Below, piece by piece: positions 25,962 to 39,180 of a stretch of 64,000 bases of DNA; positions within the stretch are counted from its first letter, which is position 1; every line of letters starts with the position of its first letter. A program made the position numbers and the translations under genes. This stretch comes from Varroa destructor (taxonomy: Eukaryota; Arthropoda; Arachnida; Mesostigmata; Varroidae), in contig NW_019211458.1 in assembly GCF_002443255.2 (NCBI RefSeq), positions 33,227,288-33,291,287 on the forward strand, written 5' to 3'. The notes beneath the pieces are model-generated. The model worked only from the letters and a program-made list of their open reading frames with translations. It was not told the DNA's origin and ran no database searches.

Positions 25962-27071
25962 TCGTTGAGGACGGCCTCATATACAGGGTTACCCTTCGGA
26001 CCTTAGTGAAGGAATGGGTCAAGGGGTACGAACTCGCCGCGGAGCGAGTGCTGTCGGAAAATTGGGTAGTGCCTCACATAGAGATGTTTCTAAAGGGGAC
26101 AACCTACATGCCGCGTAACGTTGAGGACACCACAGGCGTTACCAAGGATAGTCTCAGTGAAAAGTTATGAAGTTAGAAACGCGCAATTTCCGTGTGCCAA
26201 CCCAAAGCAGCCCAATGTATCTATTCGTCGTTGCATTGGCAGTGCCCATCATTGGAAGCACGAGGATACGACGGCAACGATTCGCGAGCCGTAGCTGGCG
26301 GCTCGCAGAATTTGCATTTGGGAAGGATTGCGGTGCTATTCCGGATAAATGATGAAAAATGAGCGTTCCAGGGGCCGGTAAAGGATTAGTGCTGTTATAC
26401 CAAGCAAGCAATTCTAGCGCTGTTCGTTTACAGAAAGCATGGTAAATTAGCGAGAAGGGAAATTAATTTGAGCGCGTGAACAAATCCGTCAGTGCGAATT
26501 CAAGCGGGAACGAAATTTAACGGCAGAGGTTAACGGCGTAAAGCCTTCATGGATTCAGTGCTTAGTTCTTTTGTTACGAATTTGAAATCCTTCTAATTTG
26601 GAGTTCGACTCGCACCGGCTGCTCTACGCCAAGATAACCGAATGAGCCTTGCGTCTGAAAATGTCAACCTGTAACTTCGTTAGTCCGCTTCGGAGGCAAC
26701 TGAGTGCCGTTGGGTTACAATCTAGGCGCCACCATTTCCCCAGATTATGTTCAACCTGGGCCTTCGGAATGACAGATTGCTTCGGTTTGTATGACCTGCC
26801 AAGGGCACATATTGTACAGCTTGTATGCTATATGTATTTAATGCTATTGCAAAAGAGAAGCTCTGCTGTTTCACTATTACCAGCAAAGGTAAATAGGGCA
26901 GTGGAACTGCTTTGGTTTTTTTTGTTAAACACTAATGCCGCGCAGGAGCCTATTGTCCTGGAAAATACTGAGTTAATTAATAGGGGTAGACTATATAGCT
27001 CATTTCAGCGTTCCTGCGGCAGCTGGAGAACTTCTGCCTGTGTCATAAGTTATTTCGTTTGCGCTTGCTGA
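25962..27071 (+). CDS. GC-rich island with unrecognised open frames
   Basis: Base composition rises clearly above the surroundings. Open plus-strand pieces are about 25962-26168 (after a GTCGTTGAG acceptor), 26167-26352 beginning ATGAAG, and 26742-26889 (acceptor ACCATTTCCCCAG, donor CAAAG then GTAAAT), which joins in phase to a piece from 26946 (acceptor GCCGCGCAG) that stops at 27071. None resembles a family I know, and competing frames are open in places. It could be parts of one gene, a decayed gene, or a composition effect. Confidence 0.2.
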
Positions 27072-27451
27072 TATTGTGTTACACTTGGGCGACCAGTTAA
27101 CAAAAGGTTAGGGAGAGAAGTTCGGGCTTAACCGATATGAGTACTGATTGTGTTCCACGGATCTGTTTTAAGGTACGAATCAACAAAATTCGTACCGATA
27201 TATAACAATTTCAAAAGAAAGCCAATGCTGTGATTCATACGTCTAACTCGAATCATCATGACTCCGATGGCAGCTACACTTATAGTTGAAAGACAAGCTG
27301 CTGAGTCCTCGTTTGCCATTATTAGAGAACTGCGATGTGGTCTGATTCAATAACATGCGTCGCCATGTCGCTTTCTGTTGTAAATGTTTTTTACCGTAGT
27401 ATTTATCTAATATGATAACTTGATATTACCTATAGCACCTATCACTTTCAG

Positions 27452-27608
27452 CACGAAATATGAAGGACTAAACCTCAAGAAATATAGTATTTGGATAGAC
27501 CCTCAAAATCTAGGATTCATGCACCTCACCCCAACCCGCGGTGTGCGAGTCCGATGCGCTTGGAAACCAACTAGAACAATAGATGATTTCGAAAGTTTTA
27601 GTTCCTAA
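27452..27608 (+). CDS. candidate terminal exon
   Basis: Strong acceptor (CACCTATCACTTTCAG) followed by one base and 51 codons ending in TAA. The reading is well mixed in composition (includes YSIWIDPQNLGFMHL and ends TIDDFESFSS). Start phase 2. It may end the same plus-strand gene as the open pieces at 22.5-27 kb, but no upstream partner in the right phase was proved. Family not recognised. Confidence 0.3.
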
Positions 27609-30600
27609 CATCAAACTGAAATGAAAGCGGAGAACTGGGCTATTTTTACGAAACTATTCACTGAGGGTGAGCATTTCAACTTAGAGTGTCTGTGCCGCCG
27701 GGAAATCCCGATGTTGATAGCTTGAGAGCTCTTTTTAAATTAGGACCAGGGTTTTGCATATGAAATGCTTCATAATTCTGAAGGACAAAAGTGAAAATAT
27801 GCATAAACGTCACAAACACTATCTCAAAGACTACAGCATCACTGGCGGTTTTGTACCGAGATTAGAAGTCAATTATACATAGAAGCAAAACGCAATAGGA
27901 TAATGAAAGACTAAAAAATGGTGGACTTTTTATCAACCTCGAAACCAATTAGGTGTTTCTCACGAGCTGACTGTATCTGGGCAAGCTTTTTTAATACGTA
28001 CACTCTTATTGGATAACATACTTCACAGGTGAAATATCATTCTATTTGTAGGCATTAAGAAGAAACGAACACTATTTAGGTGAAATTGATGGCGTATTTG
28101 AAGAATTCGGTCATTTGCGACTCGGTGCCAAGCTTAGGTGGTTGGGGGATGGTCTCATCTTTGTAGCATAAATCCACTTATTATTTTTGGTACCCCGATA
28201 CTGGAAGAATAATTTCGAAAAAAAAAAAGTTTTGCATTGCTTCGAAATTTTATGGTAAAACATATGTGTTTGTATCGTAAAATGGTTGAAAAGGATAATT
28301 GATAGGCTAGAAATGTATTAAAAATGGGTGAACCCTGTTATCTCTAAGTATAATTTTGTAGCAAGGTGATAGCTCGAATTTTTGTCTAATTTCGCAAAGT
28401 GAAATTTCACCTGCTGAAGTTAAACCCTAGCTTCTTACGTCACCAAATCATATTTATGATATGAAAAAACTGAAGTTAAAATTATGAGATGATATAGTAC
28501 AGCGAGGGGGGACTAAACGGTCGTCCAGAAGACGATAATATTCCTGTGGTGATGTCCTGATTGTGTTCCGGTCCAGTAGGACATAAAGGATACTGATTAA
28601 TGTTCTTCAATGAAAACCTTTAACCTTGCTTTTCATTTATTGTTGTTAGCGAAGTCTAAAACAACTCGCTAATGGCACTAACATCTGCCCGGTTGGCCTA
28701 GATGTCCTGATGACTACGGAATTCGTCATTTTCGATGCCGGAAACCCCTGTTAGCAGAACGGCCTAACAGCATATGACGAAACATCTTCATTAGTGTTTT
28801 AGCGTCAGATATTTGTAATTGTATATCGATTCTGATCAAGCTCGTAGCACCTTCAGCTTCTATTTTTGCGCATCCAAGCGCACGAGAACCTCCAACGCCT
28901 GAAATTCTATAAGACTACCCTTTTATTGTATGTGTATATGAGACCACGAACTTATAAAAAAATAACTGCTGTTCTGAAGCGCAGATTCGAAGAAACGCAT
29001 TCCGAGTCAAAAACTTCAAGAACTAGAGACCATAGAATTGTCATAGACAGCGAACAGAGTGTGTATAGAATGGTGTATTTATTTTCCAAAGTATTTTCCC
29101 AGTCCCGTATAGATATAAGTTTCTCGCGCACAAACAGCGGACAGCATCCATAGGAAGAGTGCTACTTCGATAAACATCAGTGCTTAGGAGTTAGACATTG
29201 TGGGAAAAATGCTGGTCCAAAAAGATTATAAACAATTATGTCGATTATCACTAATTTATCATACACGCCGCGTTATATATTGATGTCGTTTAATATATTT
29301 TCCCCATAAATCTGCTCATATGTGTACCTGCCGTTACATTACTACCCTCGTTTTGCTAATCAGCAATACTCGATTTATTCGAAAAAAGCAAGCAAAACTC
29401 TAAAGGATCTTATTAGCAATGATCTCAGCCGTAGATCTATGGATTTCACAATTTTGCTGTTTGCAGATCTCTGCGACCAACGCTAACCGTACTGGAACAG
29501 TATAATTTGTGCAAATCTAAAACGCGCACTGCTGGCAGTAAATAGTATAGTACGCTAGATAAACGTTATGTTAATGCCGGGGGTACTTTTCCTCTTGGCG
29601 ACACCGCACCGTAGAACAACGAAAACACGCTTTAGTGAGCGGGTACGCCGTAGGACACGTGGAGGGGTCAACCGGTACAGTGCGTTTCAAGTGGAAACTA
29701 AATCGAAAAGACGGTTATTTCAAAGCAAACGCTTTCATTTTTATCATTCGTCCATTGATTGGTTCACATAGTACTATATAATTCATCTGAAATACTAGCA
29801 TCCATTATGGACAGAATAAAGGTCTATAAGAAAAGAGATACGTTCATTTATCAAGTTCTTGACTTGAATGTCCTCGAGGGGCAGGCTTCTGGTTCAAGGG
29901 GACCAGGGGCGTTGCTTTAAGCCTCGTCAACGACGCATACTACACAGCCTCCGTACCAATAAAGGAAGTTATTTTATTGTTGTATAATCAAGCCCTTACT
30001 GCGCTCTCGGGTCACGCTAGTTTCCGCGTAGGAAACAACGTGTCTGTAAGGCCCTGACTGCCTAATCTTACCAGTATTTCGGTTAAGTTCATCCCAATGA
30101 GTAGAGCTTGCACTGGCGCAGTTAAGGTTTGCGTAAAAAATCATATTTCTCACTAGGTACATTTTTAGCTTAGTACTGAGCCAAAAACATAAAACAAATA
30201 TACGTTCACTCTCTCATTTAGGAGGTAAAGTAATTTAGTCCTAAGCTAAATGTCCTGCTGGACGTAGAGTCGGGGGTCAATGTAAACCGAAACGGAGCTA
30301 GTGAACCATTAACTGAAGACGTCTACCATTATTGATAGTCTTCAAATAGAAACCTAACAAAAGCTGTTATACTGTATTCACAATAACTGAAAATTAAACG
30401 TACGATAATGAAAAAACATTTAAATAATTACAGCTACACGACATCTCCTATTGCACTGATATAGCGTTTTTTCCCCCCTGTTTTAATAGAGCCCTGTTGA
30501 ACACTACCGAAGAACCTAAAGGCCGTAAGAAAACTAACTTGTGCCCAAATAGGCCACTATACCAAGATTTATAAAGTATTACGTCAGGCAGCTGGCGTCG

Positions 30601-31136
30601 AACCACGCTAGGTCTACGCTTGATTTTGAACCTTTAGTTAACGAATGCGCTACAATTACATAATCGCAGGAACGACTTTTACATTTAATGCATTATGTAA
30701 ACGGTTTTCTAGCGTTCGTGTGTCACTCATTGGAATATAATGTGGAGATAGGGATTTTTGTGACCAGCGGACTTTTTAGGAGCGGCCATTGTCTTTTACA
30801 GTGGCAATATACAAGCAAAATAATTAAAATTTAGACATTCGAGTGTTAAGTGAACGACGTTGATCTGTGTAAGGCACTGACAAGTTTTGTATCAAGCCAT
30901 TTTTTTTTTTTTTTTTTTTTATAAAGACAGAGTCCTTCTTAGCAAGATGTTTTTTAATAGTTTAATCAATATTTAATATTAAACAGGTTAAAACATGTAT
31001 AGTATAGGATATAAAAGTACGTTTCTATAGGCGATGTCTCGGACTTCCTTACAGATGCTTCGTTATAGCGTCTCGATTGCTGCCTACGCTGAGTATCAAA
31101 CGCGACTTGCTATTTATATATTAAATTGCAACTTAC
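27609..31136. other. intergenic, degenerate SINE-like traces
   Basis: No certain gene. Around 28690-28755 (plus) and 30590-30660 (minus) there are stretches resembling pol III A and B box spacing, too decayed to call. A short minus-strand piece ending in a GTAAGA donor near 30074 is open but only about 13 codons. A run of about 20 T's lies at 30899-30920. Confidence 0.3.
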
Positions 31137-31265
31137 CTCCCCCATCGAACTTTCGCATGCCAGTATCCTTATGGTTCTCAGAAAGGCCTTGAAACGCTTC
31201 CAGAATCGATGGACGTAGCCGTATGCGCGGGGATCTGTCGTTATTGCAGTGTTCTTTGTTACAGC
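31137..31265 (-). CDS. candidate internal exon
   Basis: 43 open codons on the minus strand ending GGGGAG with a perfect-consensus donor GTAAGT. The reading is rich in basic and aromatic residues (DPRAYGYVHRFWKRFKAF) and unlike translated AT-rich noise. The acceptor at 31266 (CACCTTAG) is poor in pyrimidines, so the 5' boundary is uncertain. The frame at 31318-31536 beside it might be an upstream exon. No family recognised. Confidence 0.27.
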
Positions 31266-31539
31266 CTAAGGTGCGTCTGTACCGGTAAGCTTTCCTAATG
31301 CGCCATCTTCTTTGCTGCTATGGCCGCTGTTCACCATGTGCGGCAACTAGATTACCGTAATTACTAATTACAATTCCAACTGCCTCGATAAATACGTCTG
31401 TGAGGATACATCCTGCAAATGCTTCATAGGGCTTGTGACAACAGAGCCTATTAGGGTTACAGTCAACTAGAACCCTGGCTGAATCATAGGTCGCGCCCAT
31501 CGGCCTTATACCTTTTACTTGCTGTCGTTTCTGCATGTT

Positions 31540-33952
31540 TTTTCGATATCATGTATAGTATTATAACTTCCGGTATCTACTGCGGTTTTTAAGGCTTAAT
31601 TATGTAAAATAAAGCAATTACTGTCCGTGACTCGACGGCCCTGTGACGGGGCCTGCAGCGACAAAGCCGTTTCGGGGTCCTCTGATTTTACTAAATTGCA
31701 TACGGTGGCGAGAGTGGCAGTGACATGAACGCGTCGCTATGTGGGAAGTCAAGGAACGAGGAGGTAAAAAGTTCAGACGAGGGGGTCAAAACGCATTCAG
31801 AGGGATCGACTACATTTGCTATCGACCAGCTAATCATCTAATATTTGCCCACCGTTCCGATGGTCGAAAACGAACGAACACTTAGGGTGTCCCTAGGTGA
31901 AGCACGTGGGGGGGAAGCGCTTTGCGCCAGGACCGTTTGGTCATTTAAGAGAGTCCTAGTATTCAAATTATGAACAATAGTACCCCCATTTTATAGTAGC
32001 GATTCTATAGTTTGCCTATTTATAGGCATGAACGATGTTTGTAGCACACGCTTTCATAGCGGTATTGATGATTTTGTTTAACTAATAGAGTTAGTTATTT
32101 ACTGTAGCCCTATCTAAAGACATAAAATGCGATTCCAGGATCTGTACAATCCAGATGCTTATTTTATCATTGATTGCGGATGATATGAGAATTTTAAAAG
32201 ACCGTCATATGAGGTTACCTTTTTCAAATAATGCATATTCATCTGTACACGATTCTAATGTGTAAGCTTGATTTAGCAAGTATATACTTTCAGTCTGGCC
32301 GTCTTTCAAACGGGTAAATAGAAATACACCCAAAAAAATGTTCATTTTCAGCGCGAAAAAGGATCCAATGTCGTAGTTTTCGTACCTAACAACTGTTGTC
32401 ATACGGTCTCATCTAGTAGAAATCATCTAGTAGTCAATTCTATGCAAATGTACCCTGTCTCGCACTGGCAGCATGCGGCGTCTTTTGCTGACACTCCTCG
32501 TAAGCGACTTTGCGTAGACAAATACTGTTTGACCTTCATCGAAAAACTTCACTGGCATACTCTTGTCACACTCCACGCCCTAATTAATCCTTTTTAGGCT
32601 GCGAGATTGATTGCAACAATGGTTAGGTTTCAAGGTTGGAACTGTAACGATAACATTATATGAGCTTGCCAGTAATGATCACCCGCTAGGATTCATCGTG
32701 TTCTTGGAACACTTTCAACGTATTTCTGGTCAAGGAGAAAGCTGTTAATCCTTACGAATGAAGATGGCGTGAAATTTTGTTGTTCGCTGCAAGTTGATGA
32801 CGCTAGGGGCTCGACAATGAGAGACTCGTACCTCGCTCCGTTGGCCGCGGAGACAAGGTTTTCTCGCTGTTGTTGTATTGTAAACAATAGTAGAGTCATT
32901 GTGCGGATTATTGCGTTTCGGAAGTAAGCCCGTAGCCAGAATTGGTTGGCAGTTCAAATGTCGCGGGCTGTCCACCGACTGTAATGATTGATCGTTCGCA
33001 AAGTCCTAGCTATGGTGATGTTTTCCTTTTCACTGCATCTCTTCAGAATCTCTCGACTACCAATTTCGGTTTCGTTGATATATCCAAAGTGATTCGTAAT
33101 CTCCACGAACACCAAGGATTACAGGGTCCATGCTTATATGAGTTAAACGGGCATTGTTGACTTTGGGGATGATACGCGTCGAATAGCGGTATTAAGACGC
33201 AGTGCAAATGCCCTGCACCGTTTTATCGTTGCTACGTTTCAGTAATCGACTGTTTTCCACTAGTATTATCATTACTATTACTACTGCTGCTGTTGCTGCT
33301 GCTACTACTACTACTACTAATTTCGGCCAGTTACGTAGAAAAAATGGCCGAACCCTTTTAAATAGAAGCACAACAGAGTTTTTTTTTTCTACTGGCACCG
33401 ATATTTGTACAGAATATAACAACATTTTTTCATAATACCGCTTTCGACCAGTGTTCTATAGAAATCCATCTGTGAGGAAGCGTGCAACCCATACAGGTGT
33501 CGTGCTGAGTAGAGTGAGATCACAAATCGATATCTAATTCAATACCTTCGCTTCTTAGCAGTTTGTGGCTGGTCGATCATAGCCTATAAACGAAGCGGGC
33601 TCTGTACCATCGTCCTCGTTGTGGGCATCGAAACGGTAGCATCGAAGTGTTTATGTCAATGGAGTGAAGAAATCAGTGAATGCATTTGACCGCTTTATTT
33701 TCATTAGGAAAATGAACGAAGTATTTATTATTAATAAATTTTTATTAATAAGTGGTCGACATCGCACTTGATTTAGCACATCGATCTTGATTTAGCTTTT
33801 TGCACCACGATTCGTATGGTGCGTAATAGGATGAATTAATTTATTTTTGTGTACATATTTTTATAACCTAGCGGATTCGATAATTTACCTGATAATGTCT
33901 AGCAGACAAAAATCGTATTTTTTTAAAATATTCACGGGCACGTTATTGATTG
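31540..33952. other. intergenic with a mixed trinucleotide repeat
   Basis: An ACT/GCT repeat tract at about 33260-33320 makes both strands open there, so the frames at 33192-33435 are repeat artefacts. A plus-strand frame at 32942-33160 has ordinary composition but no clear splice sites. Confidence 0.3.
33260..33320. repeat. ACT/GCT trinucleotide repeat
   Basis: Interrupted run of ATT, ACT and GCT triplets on the plus strand, about 60 bp. Confidence 0.85.
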
Positions 33953-34596
33953 ATGGATGCAGAAGTATTGCCAATAACAACGGCTCTAGACATCACGAGA
34001 TTCGATTGGAAGCAGGCTACGTCTAGCGCTAACCGTGGCATGTGCATTAGGCAAATTAAAGGAACTCTTCCCTCGTCTGTGGTCCATAGAGCCACGAAAT
34101 GCGAGCTGCGAAAGGTATTTCCTATTATAACAGACTAGTCATTTTTGCATTTTTCACCTAACGACTTGATCAAAGCCGAAATTCTAGCGAGGGATGTAGG
34201 GCAATGGGGGCATGCTGCTCGCCTCAGGTGGGTTTGGCACCGTTGACCCTTTACCGATACCCCGAAGTGTAGATGAAACAATACGGCTTATACCACAATA
34301 CCGGCCACAGTTTATTTCATACGAATGTTGAGTGATACGAATGTCAAGTGAGAGAAACTGTATGTATCGTTTTGTGTGACGCCACATATGGATTTCGTGG
34401 AGGCAGAGCCTTAAAAGGACGAATAGACTCGATAAATATAAGTTTTACTCTAATGAGCCAGCGGTGGACCTCGCGATTCGTATGGTTTGGTACAGAGCCC
34501 GATTTTCTAACAAGTTGTCTATCCAGGAATAATTACGAAGTTCGACGATGTAATCAGTCGAGAAAACCGATAAGCCAGGCCACTGTCGTGCAATAA
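33953..34596 (+). CDS. candidate two-exon small gene
   Basis: ATG at 33953 opens 54 codons ending GCGAAAG with donor GTATTT after 34114. Exon 34462-34596 starts in the matching phase 0 (acceptor GAGCCAG) and stops at TAA, giving 98 residues. The composition looks acceptable on both sides of the join. The acceptor is weak and no domain is recognised, so this could be two unrelated chance frames. Confidence 0.18.
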
Positions 34597-35501
34597 TATG
34601 TTCCACTTCCGTTACGCCGACATTATCCGCTACTTGGGATTTGCCCTAAATTTGGTAAAATTCGGAATGTAAATACACGAAATAATGCATTTAATAAAAA
34701 AGATGCACATACACATATTTTATACATGTAAATGGCAAATCTCGTAAGCTTGCGACAGCGCGCATTTACTGGATGTGACAATTTATATAGGTTAAATTTG
34801 GCACGTATACTTAATTTGGCACGGTCCCTGAAGGCGCGGACAGGGCGGTAATCATGATATTGGTTAAGAACAAAAATTCATTTAAAATTCTTTTCGAAAG
34901 ATTTGCATTTTTTCAATATATTTGCTTGAATTTTTAAAGTAATACTTAACAGGACATAAGGCTTGTCCAACTTGCAGGAGTGGCGTGGCCTAACAACACT
35001 ACTATGGTTTATTTCGTTCATTTTCGTTTAGAATTGGTTAGGCTCTAGATGGAGCGCTTCATTTTATTATTAACAAATTGTAAATCTTTTAAATGCACTA
35101 TTCTCTGTTAACATCATAGTGTTTTACACTAAAAAGTTCCATAAACAGGCCAAAGTCTGACTAGACGCATTCAATAGTAACGCGACCTAACCTGGCCAAC
35201 AGGACCCTAACGAATTACCGTATCGAACAGATTTAGGATGTAAAAGATAACATAACATAAATCAGTTCGATTAGAGGCGATTAGGCTGTTTTGAACCATT
35301 GAAAGGAAACTTGTTGTAGACGATAACTGTTTCTTACGTACTGAATCTTGAACTGTGTAAACACCCGTTTACGTTATAGTTAATAAATGAGCAAAGCCTT
35401 GTGATATGAAGCATTGTGTACATGGCGTTTGCAATAAATTGTTAATAAATCAATAGTGATTGAGCTGAAAACGGCTAATTAGGTGATATTTCTTTTATGT
35501 G

Positions 35502-35880
35502 TCAACAGAGAAGTCCCTGATGATCATCTTCGTCCAATGCAACCGCTATTCGTTTCGACCGTAGCTTTAATTTGGAGCATAAAGTGCTCATAGGCACATC
35601 TCTACAGCAGGACGAAGTAGACTGTGTATTGAAATGGCCCCGTCGTCGTGCAGAAATAACGTGTTTTCCTATTGAACTCTGAGACATGTAATCGAGTAGG
35701 TTCAGATTCAGGCATAGACAATGGACATAATAGGTTCTTTACTATTACGAGATACTCGTCAGAAATGAAACCCGCTATCGCAAGTTCTTCAATAGATGAA
35801 CCGTTCTCATAAATCGTTGGCACAGCAATCAAAAACACGTAGTTTGGTTGATCGAAGACAACGCCAGACCTCATCGTCAT
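35502..35880 (-). CDS. candidate small two-exon gene with 5' UTR intron
   Basis: A very strong minus-strand acceptor (long T-rich tract, TTCAG at 35899-35895) lies 14 nt before ATG at 35880. The first coding exon runs 35880-35756 to a donor GTATCT in phase 2. The second runs 35601-35502 after acceptor TCCTGCTGTAG and ends TGA. The join gives a glutamate and a 74-residue product ending in HQGLLC, with an acidic helix-like middle. The upstream frame is closed, supporting this ATG. A readthrough frame of 92 residues to 35602 is the alternative. Family not recognised. Confidence 0.33.
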
Positions 35881-35899
35881 GCTTCACTTACTTCCTGAA

Positions 35900-37306
35900 C
35901 GAAGCAAAGAAAAAACAAAAAAAACGTCGGCCTCAAGCCGCTTAATTTCCCTAAGTATGTGTTATTACATGTCTTAAAACGGGCAACTGGTAAGTAAACA
36001 CATTTCACTTATGATGATCTACTTCGAGAAATTATAGAAAGAAAACATACATATGGGAACCTGAACGGCAAATATAAGCGTTTGTGTGTAGAGAATTAAT
36101 TAAAAAACTCTCATTGTTAGGCCAATTATTAAAAAATATTTAATTTCAAAGTCCGCTGGACCTGCTTGTAACAGTTTGATAACTAACGGTTCATTGCCAC
36201 ACTTGTATCTTAAAATTGTTTATTCCGAATTATGATAAAAATGCTGATCGTTTAGAGTAGAAATAATGAAACCAATCGAAATATGGGCTCACCATAAAAA
36301 ACCTTGCACACACCTAAAATTCTACAAAAAATCATTAAAAATTGCAAATTATCGGTGCGACGGTTAGCTCGAAAAGAAAAGGCAATAAATATATAATAGA
36401 AATAGGGAGTCAAGAAATTTGAACGTTTTCGCCTCGATCGAAACCGGTCCGTTTGCCCGTTGCCACAACTTGTAGCTCGAAAACGGACCTCGAGTTCTTA
36501 CATTTAACTGCTATTGTAGAGCATTTCGTCCTGATCACTTTTCCTCTAAGTAGCCTTACGCTTTCTCTAATCACGAACGTTGGATGGGGGCTTGCTCATT
36601 AAACTTTAGGTTGCGATGCTTAAGTATCGTGCTTTAAGTTCAGGTTTATTTGGTCCTGAGTCCATCATACGGTGAAAAGTATAAAAGGAAACTTTAGCTG
36701 AACATGTCATCAGTCAGAAAAGCGACTGAAAAATTACTCTAAACATTAAAGATAGTATTCTTAATGAGAGACAATATTATTTTAACTGAATAGTATGCTA
36801 ATATGAAGTTGGAGTTTACCCTGTTAAGTACAATGTTTCAAATGAGGAAAAGGGTTTGGCGATACGAGTATTACTTAGCCTTTCAGTTCAGAGCAAAGTT
36901 GGTCATTTGCAGCTGCACTAAACGGCCGCTAATCATTGTATCAAACGGCAAAAACCCAACAAGAAACAATATGTGTCTATCCGGGGTATCCTACCTAAAA
37001 AGTCTAGATATCTTCGTTGTTAAATATACGCCATACAAAAGGTCCTGATTAACATAAGCACGTGATCCACTATGCGGCTTAGATCCTGAACAAGCTATCT
37101 TATTTGTTTTTCCATTCCGAATTCGAGCATTTTTCGTCGTTCACTATGACCGGGTGGCGAATTGAGCGATAGATGCACATAGGGCATATGCATAAACTGT
37201 TTACTTAAAAAATTTGTACAGTTATATTTCATTGTTAATTTTAAGATGTTGTTTTTTTTGAGGATCGTAAAATCACCTGTTGATAAATGGAAAGGTCTTT
37301 TTTCAG
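35900..37306. other. AT-rich stretch, no certain gene
   Basis: A good plus-strand donor (CAACTG then GTAAGT) lies at about 35991 without a convincing exon before it. It might be the 5' part of the coiled-coil gene that follows, whose start I could not find. Confidence 0.3.
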
Positions 37307-39180
37307 GTCGCTTAAGTTAGCACCAACTTCAGTTTTCAACGACGTGGGTCGCTCAGCGATTTTTCGTGCAGCGATGACGTTATCATATGTAAGTCTTGGA
37401 ATTATGCCTCTACATCAGGTCCCGAGCCGATTGTAAAGCACATTTACTAACCTTTAATTAAATTTTCAATAAGCAGTGCGGACTTTCTCGCCAACGTAAG
37501 GATGAATTTGTCGTTGTATTAGTAGGGATGTACTTCGTAGAATTGTACATCTACTGAAGCGTTTTCTATGTTCAAAACTTTAAACAAAAACGCGTTAGTC
37601 AAACAGTATTATTCGGATAGATCGGTTGAGAATTTCCATTTTTTCCCATAAACACTTTTATGAGTGGCCTAGTATAACCAAATAATTATAATAGAACCCT
37701 TTGAATAGATTGTAAATAGGATCACAGTGGAAAGCCGTATCTGTACCGTACAATGAAAAGATGCCTAGTATAGGCAGCGATAAATGCTTTTAATCTGAGA
37801 TACCTCTATACGTGGTGGGTAAATCTTTAACAGATCACAAATTTTTCCTACCCGATCTCAGTGGAGTGGCTTACGGAACAACTAAAGCGCACCATTCTGC
37901 GCAACGGGTACGAAATAGTTCATTTTCCGAAAAACACGGCACGTACAATTTTTCCCGTAACACCCTTCCGATGCTAAATAATACAATTGCGAGTGCGCTA
38001 AGAACCGTTTACGTATCTGCCTGGTTCAGGGCAGTGCATGAAATAAAGCGTGGAAGCCGGGTATTCATCTAGATGAACTTATTCTACTGAGTAAACCAAA
38101 AATAACAGAATAATTTCGAAAAAGTGCCTTGACGCTTAAAACTAAAATGAACAAAAAAAAAAAACAATTCGATTGCAGTCGTCCGAAGACATATAGTACT
38201 ATACTATACTACGTAGTATACCTCTAATACAGTAATATAAAAATAGCATTAGGGTGTCCTGGTTGCAAATGCGTGATACAAAATTGCTCTAATACCAAGA
38301 GGTATAATAAGGTGTTAAGATAGGCTATTGATTAGAGCGCCGCTATGGCCCAGGCTAATATAACGCTTTAGGACAGAGACAGCTGTGGCCACCTTTTCAT
38401 TAGATTTGAAATGTAGTTAGCAAATGCATGCAGTGTCCTAGTTGCATGTACAATACGTTAGCTGGCTTCACCATTAGCTTGTCAGTTAACATTAAAAGAC
38501 AACTAGCAGTTAGCTAAAGACAGATAAAACGCAAAGGCATCGCACTACGACATAGAGCATGAGTCTAGAATACTCCTGTGCTACGTTCATATAATAGAAC
38601 TGGCTTTCGTCCTGCTAATGGCCTCAAACTGCCTGCACGCACGTGATGATATATATATATTGAACTAGGTTCTGTAATCCTAGGGTGTCAGGGAAATCCG
38701 TCTGCGAACTCTTGGAAAACTCTGTTCACACACACATTCTACAATTGTCACATGTAATACCTGTTCCTTATAAAATTAGCCTGTCGAATTGCACCCAGTT
38801 AACGTTAGAAAGCTTAAATTTCTATAGTTCGATCAGGTTTAGATGGAAAGTTTGAAACAGTTATTTACTAGACTAGAAATACACAGGACGGCTAGCAGTA
38901 GCAGGCCCTTAGACAGGCGCATGCGCACCTAATTTTAGTTGTCAATCTTTGCCGCACAGTATAGTTTTTCGAGGCCTAACCCATTGATTATATGTCAGAC
39001 ATTAGAACCTACCGAAAACAATTACGAATTAAGAGAACTAACAACAATAATATTTCAAACGAATTCTATCTATTCATTTTCAACGACGCAGTGTGTCAAA
39101 GAAATGGCAAAAAGCGGCGGTGACTATATGGTGAATGAAGCCGAATCGTGCGTACAAATTAAGCAATCAATTGTTGAAGC
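37307..39180 (+). CDS. probable upstream exons of the coiled-coil gene
   Basis: Exon 37307-37388: acceptor CTTTTTTCAG, one base then 27 open codons, strong GTAAGT donor, phase 0 out; the other two frames are closed. Exon 39092-39180: acceptor CAACGACGCAG, 29 codons plus two bases, ending in phase 2 before GTGCTG. The latter joins exactly to the phase-2 start at 39729, making an alanine, and the heptad pattern runs on across the join. The last donor is poor. An alternative is a longer first exon to 37432 (GTAAAG, phase 2) joining 39729 directly. The initiation codon was not found. Confidence 0.4.

Noticed and set aside
26580..26650. tRNA-like GGAGTTCGACTC motif
   Set aside because: No matching A box or stems at tRNA spacing on either strand.
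33300..33350. Possible fourth copy of the dispersed repeat
   Set aside because: Only ATTTCGGCC and a short neighbour match; too little to separate from chance.
33192..33435. Mirror frames on both strands
   Set aside because: Opened by a trinucleotide repeat; no splice or domain support.
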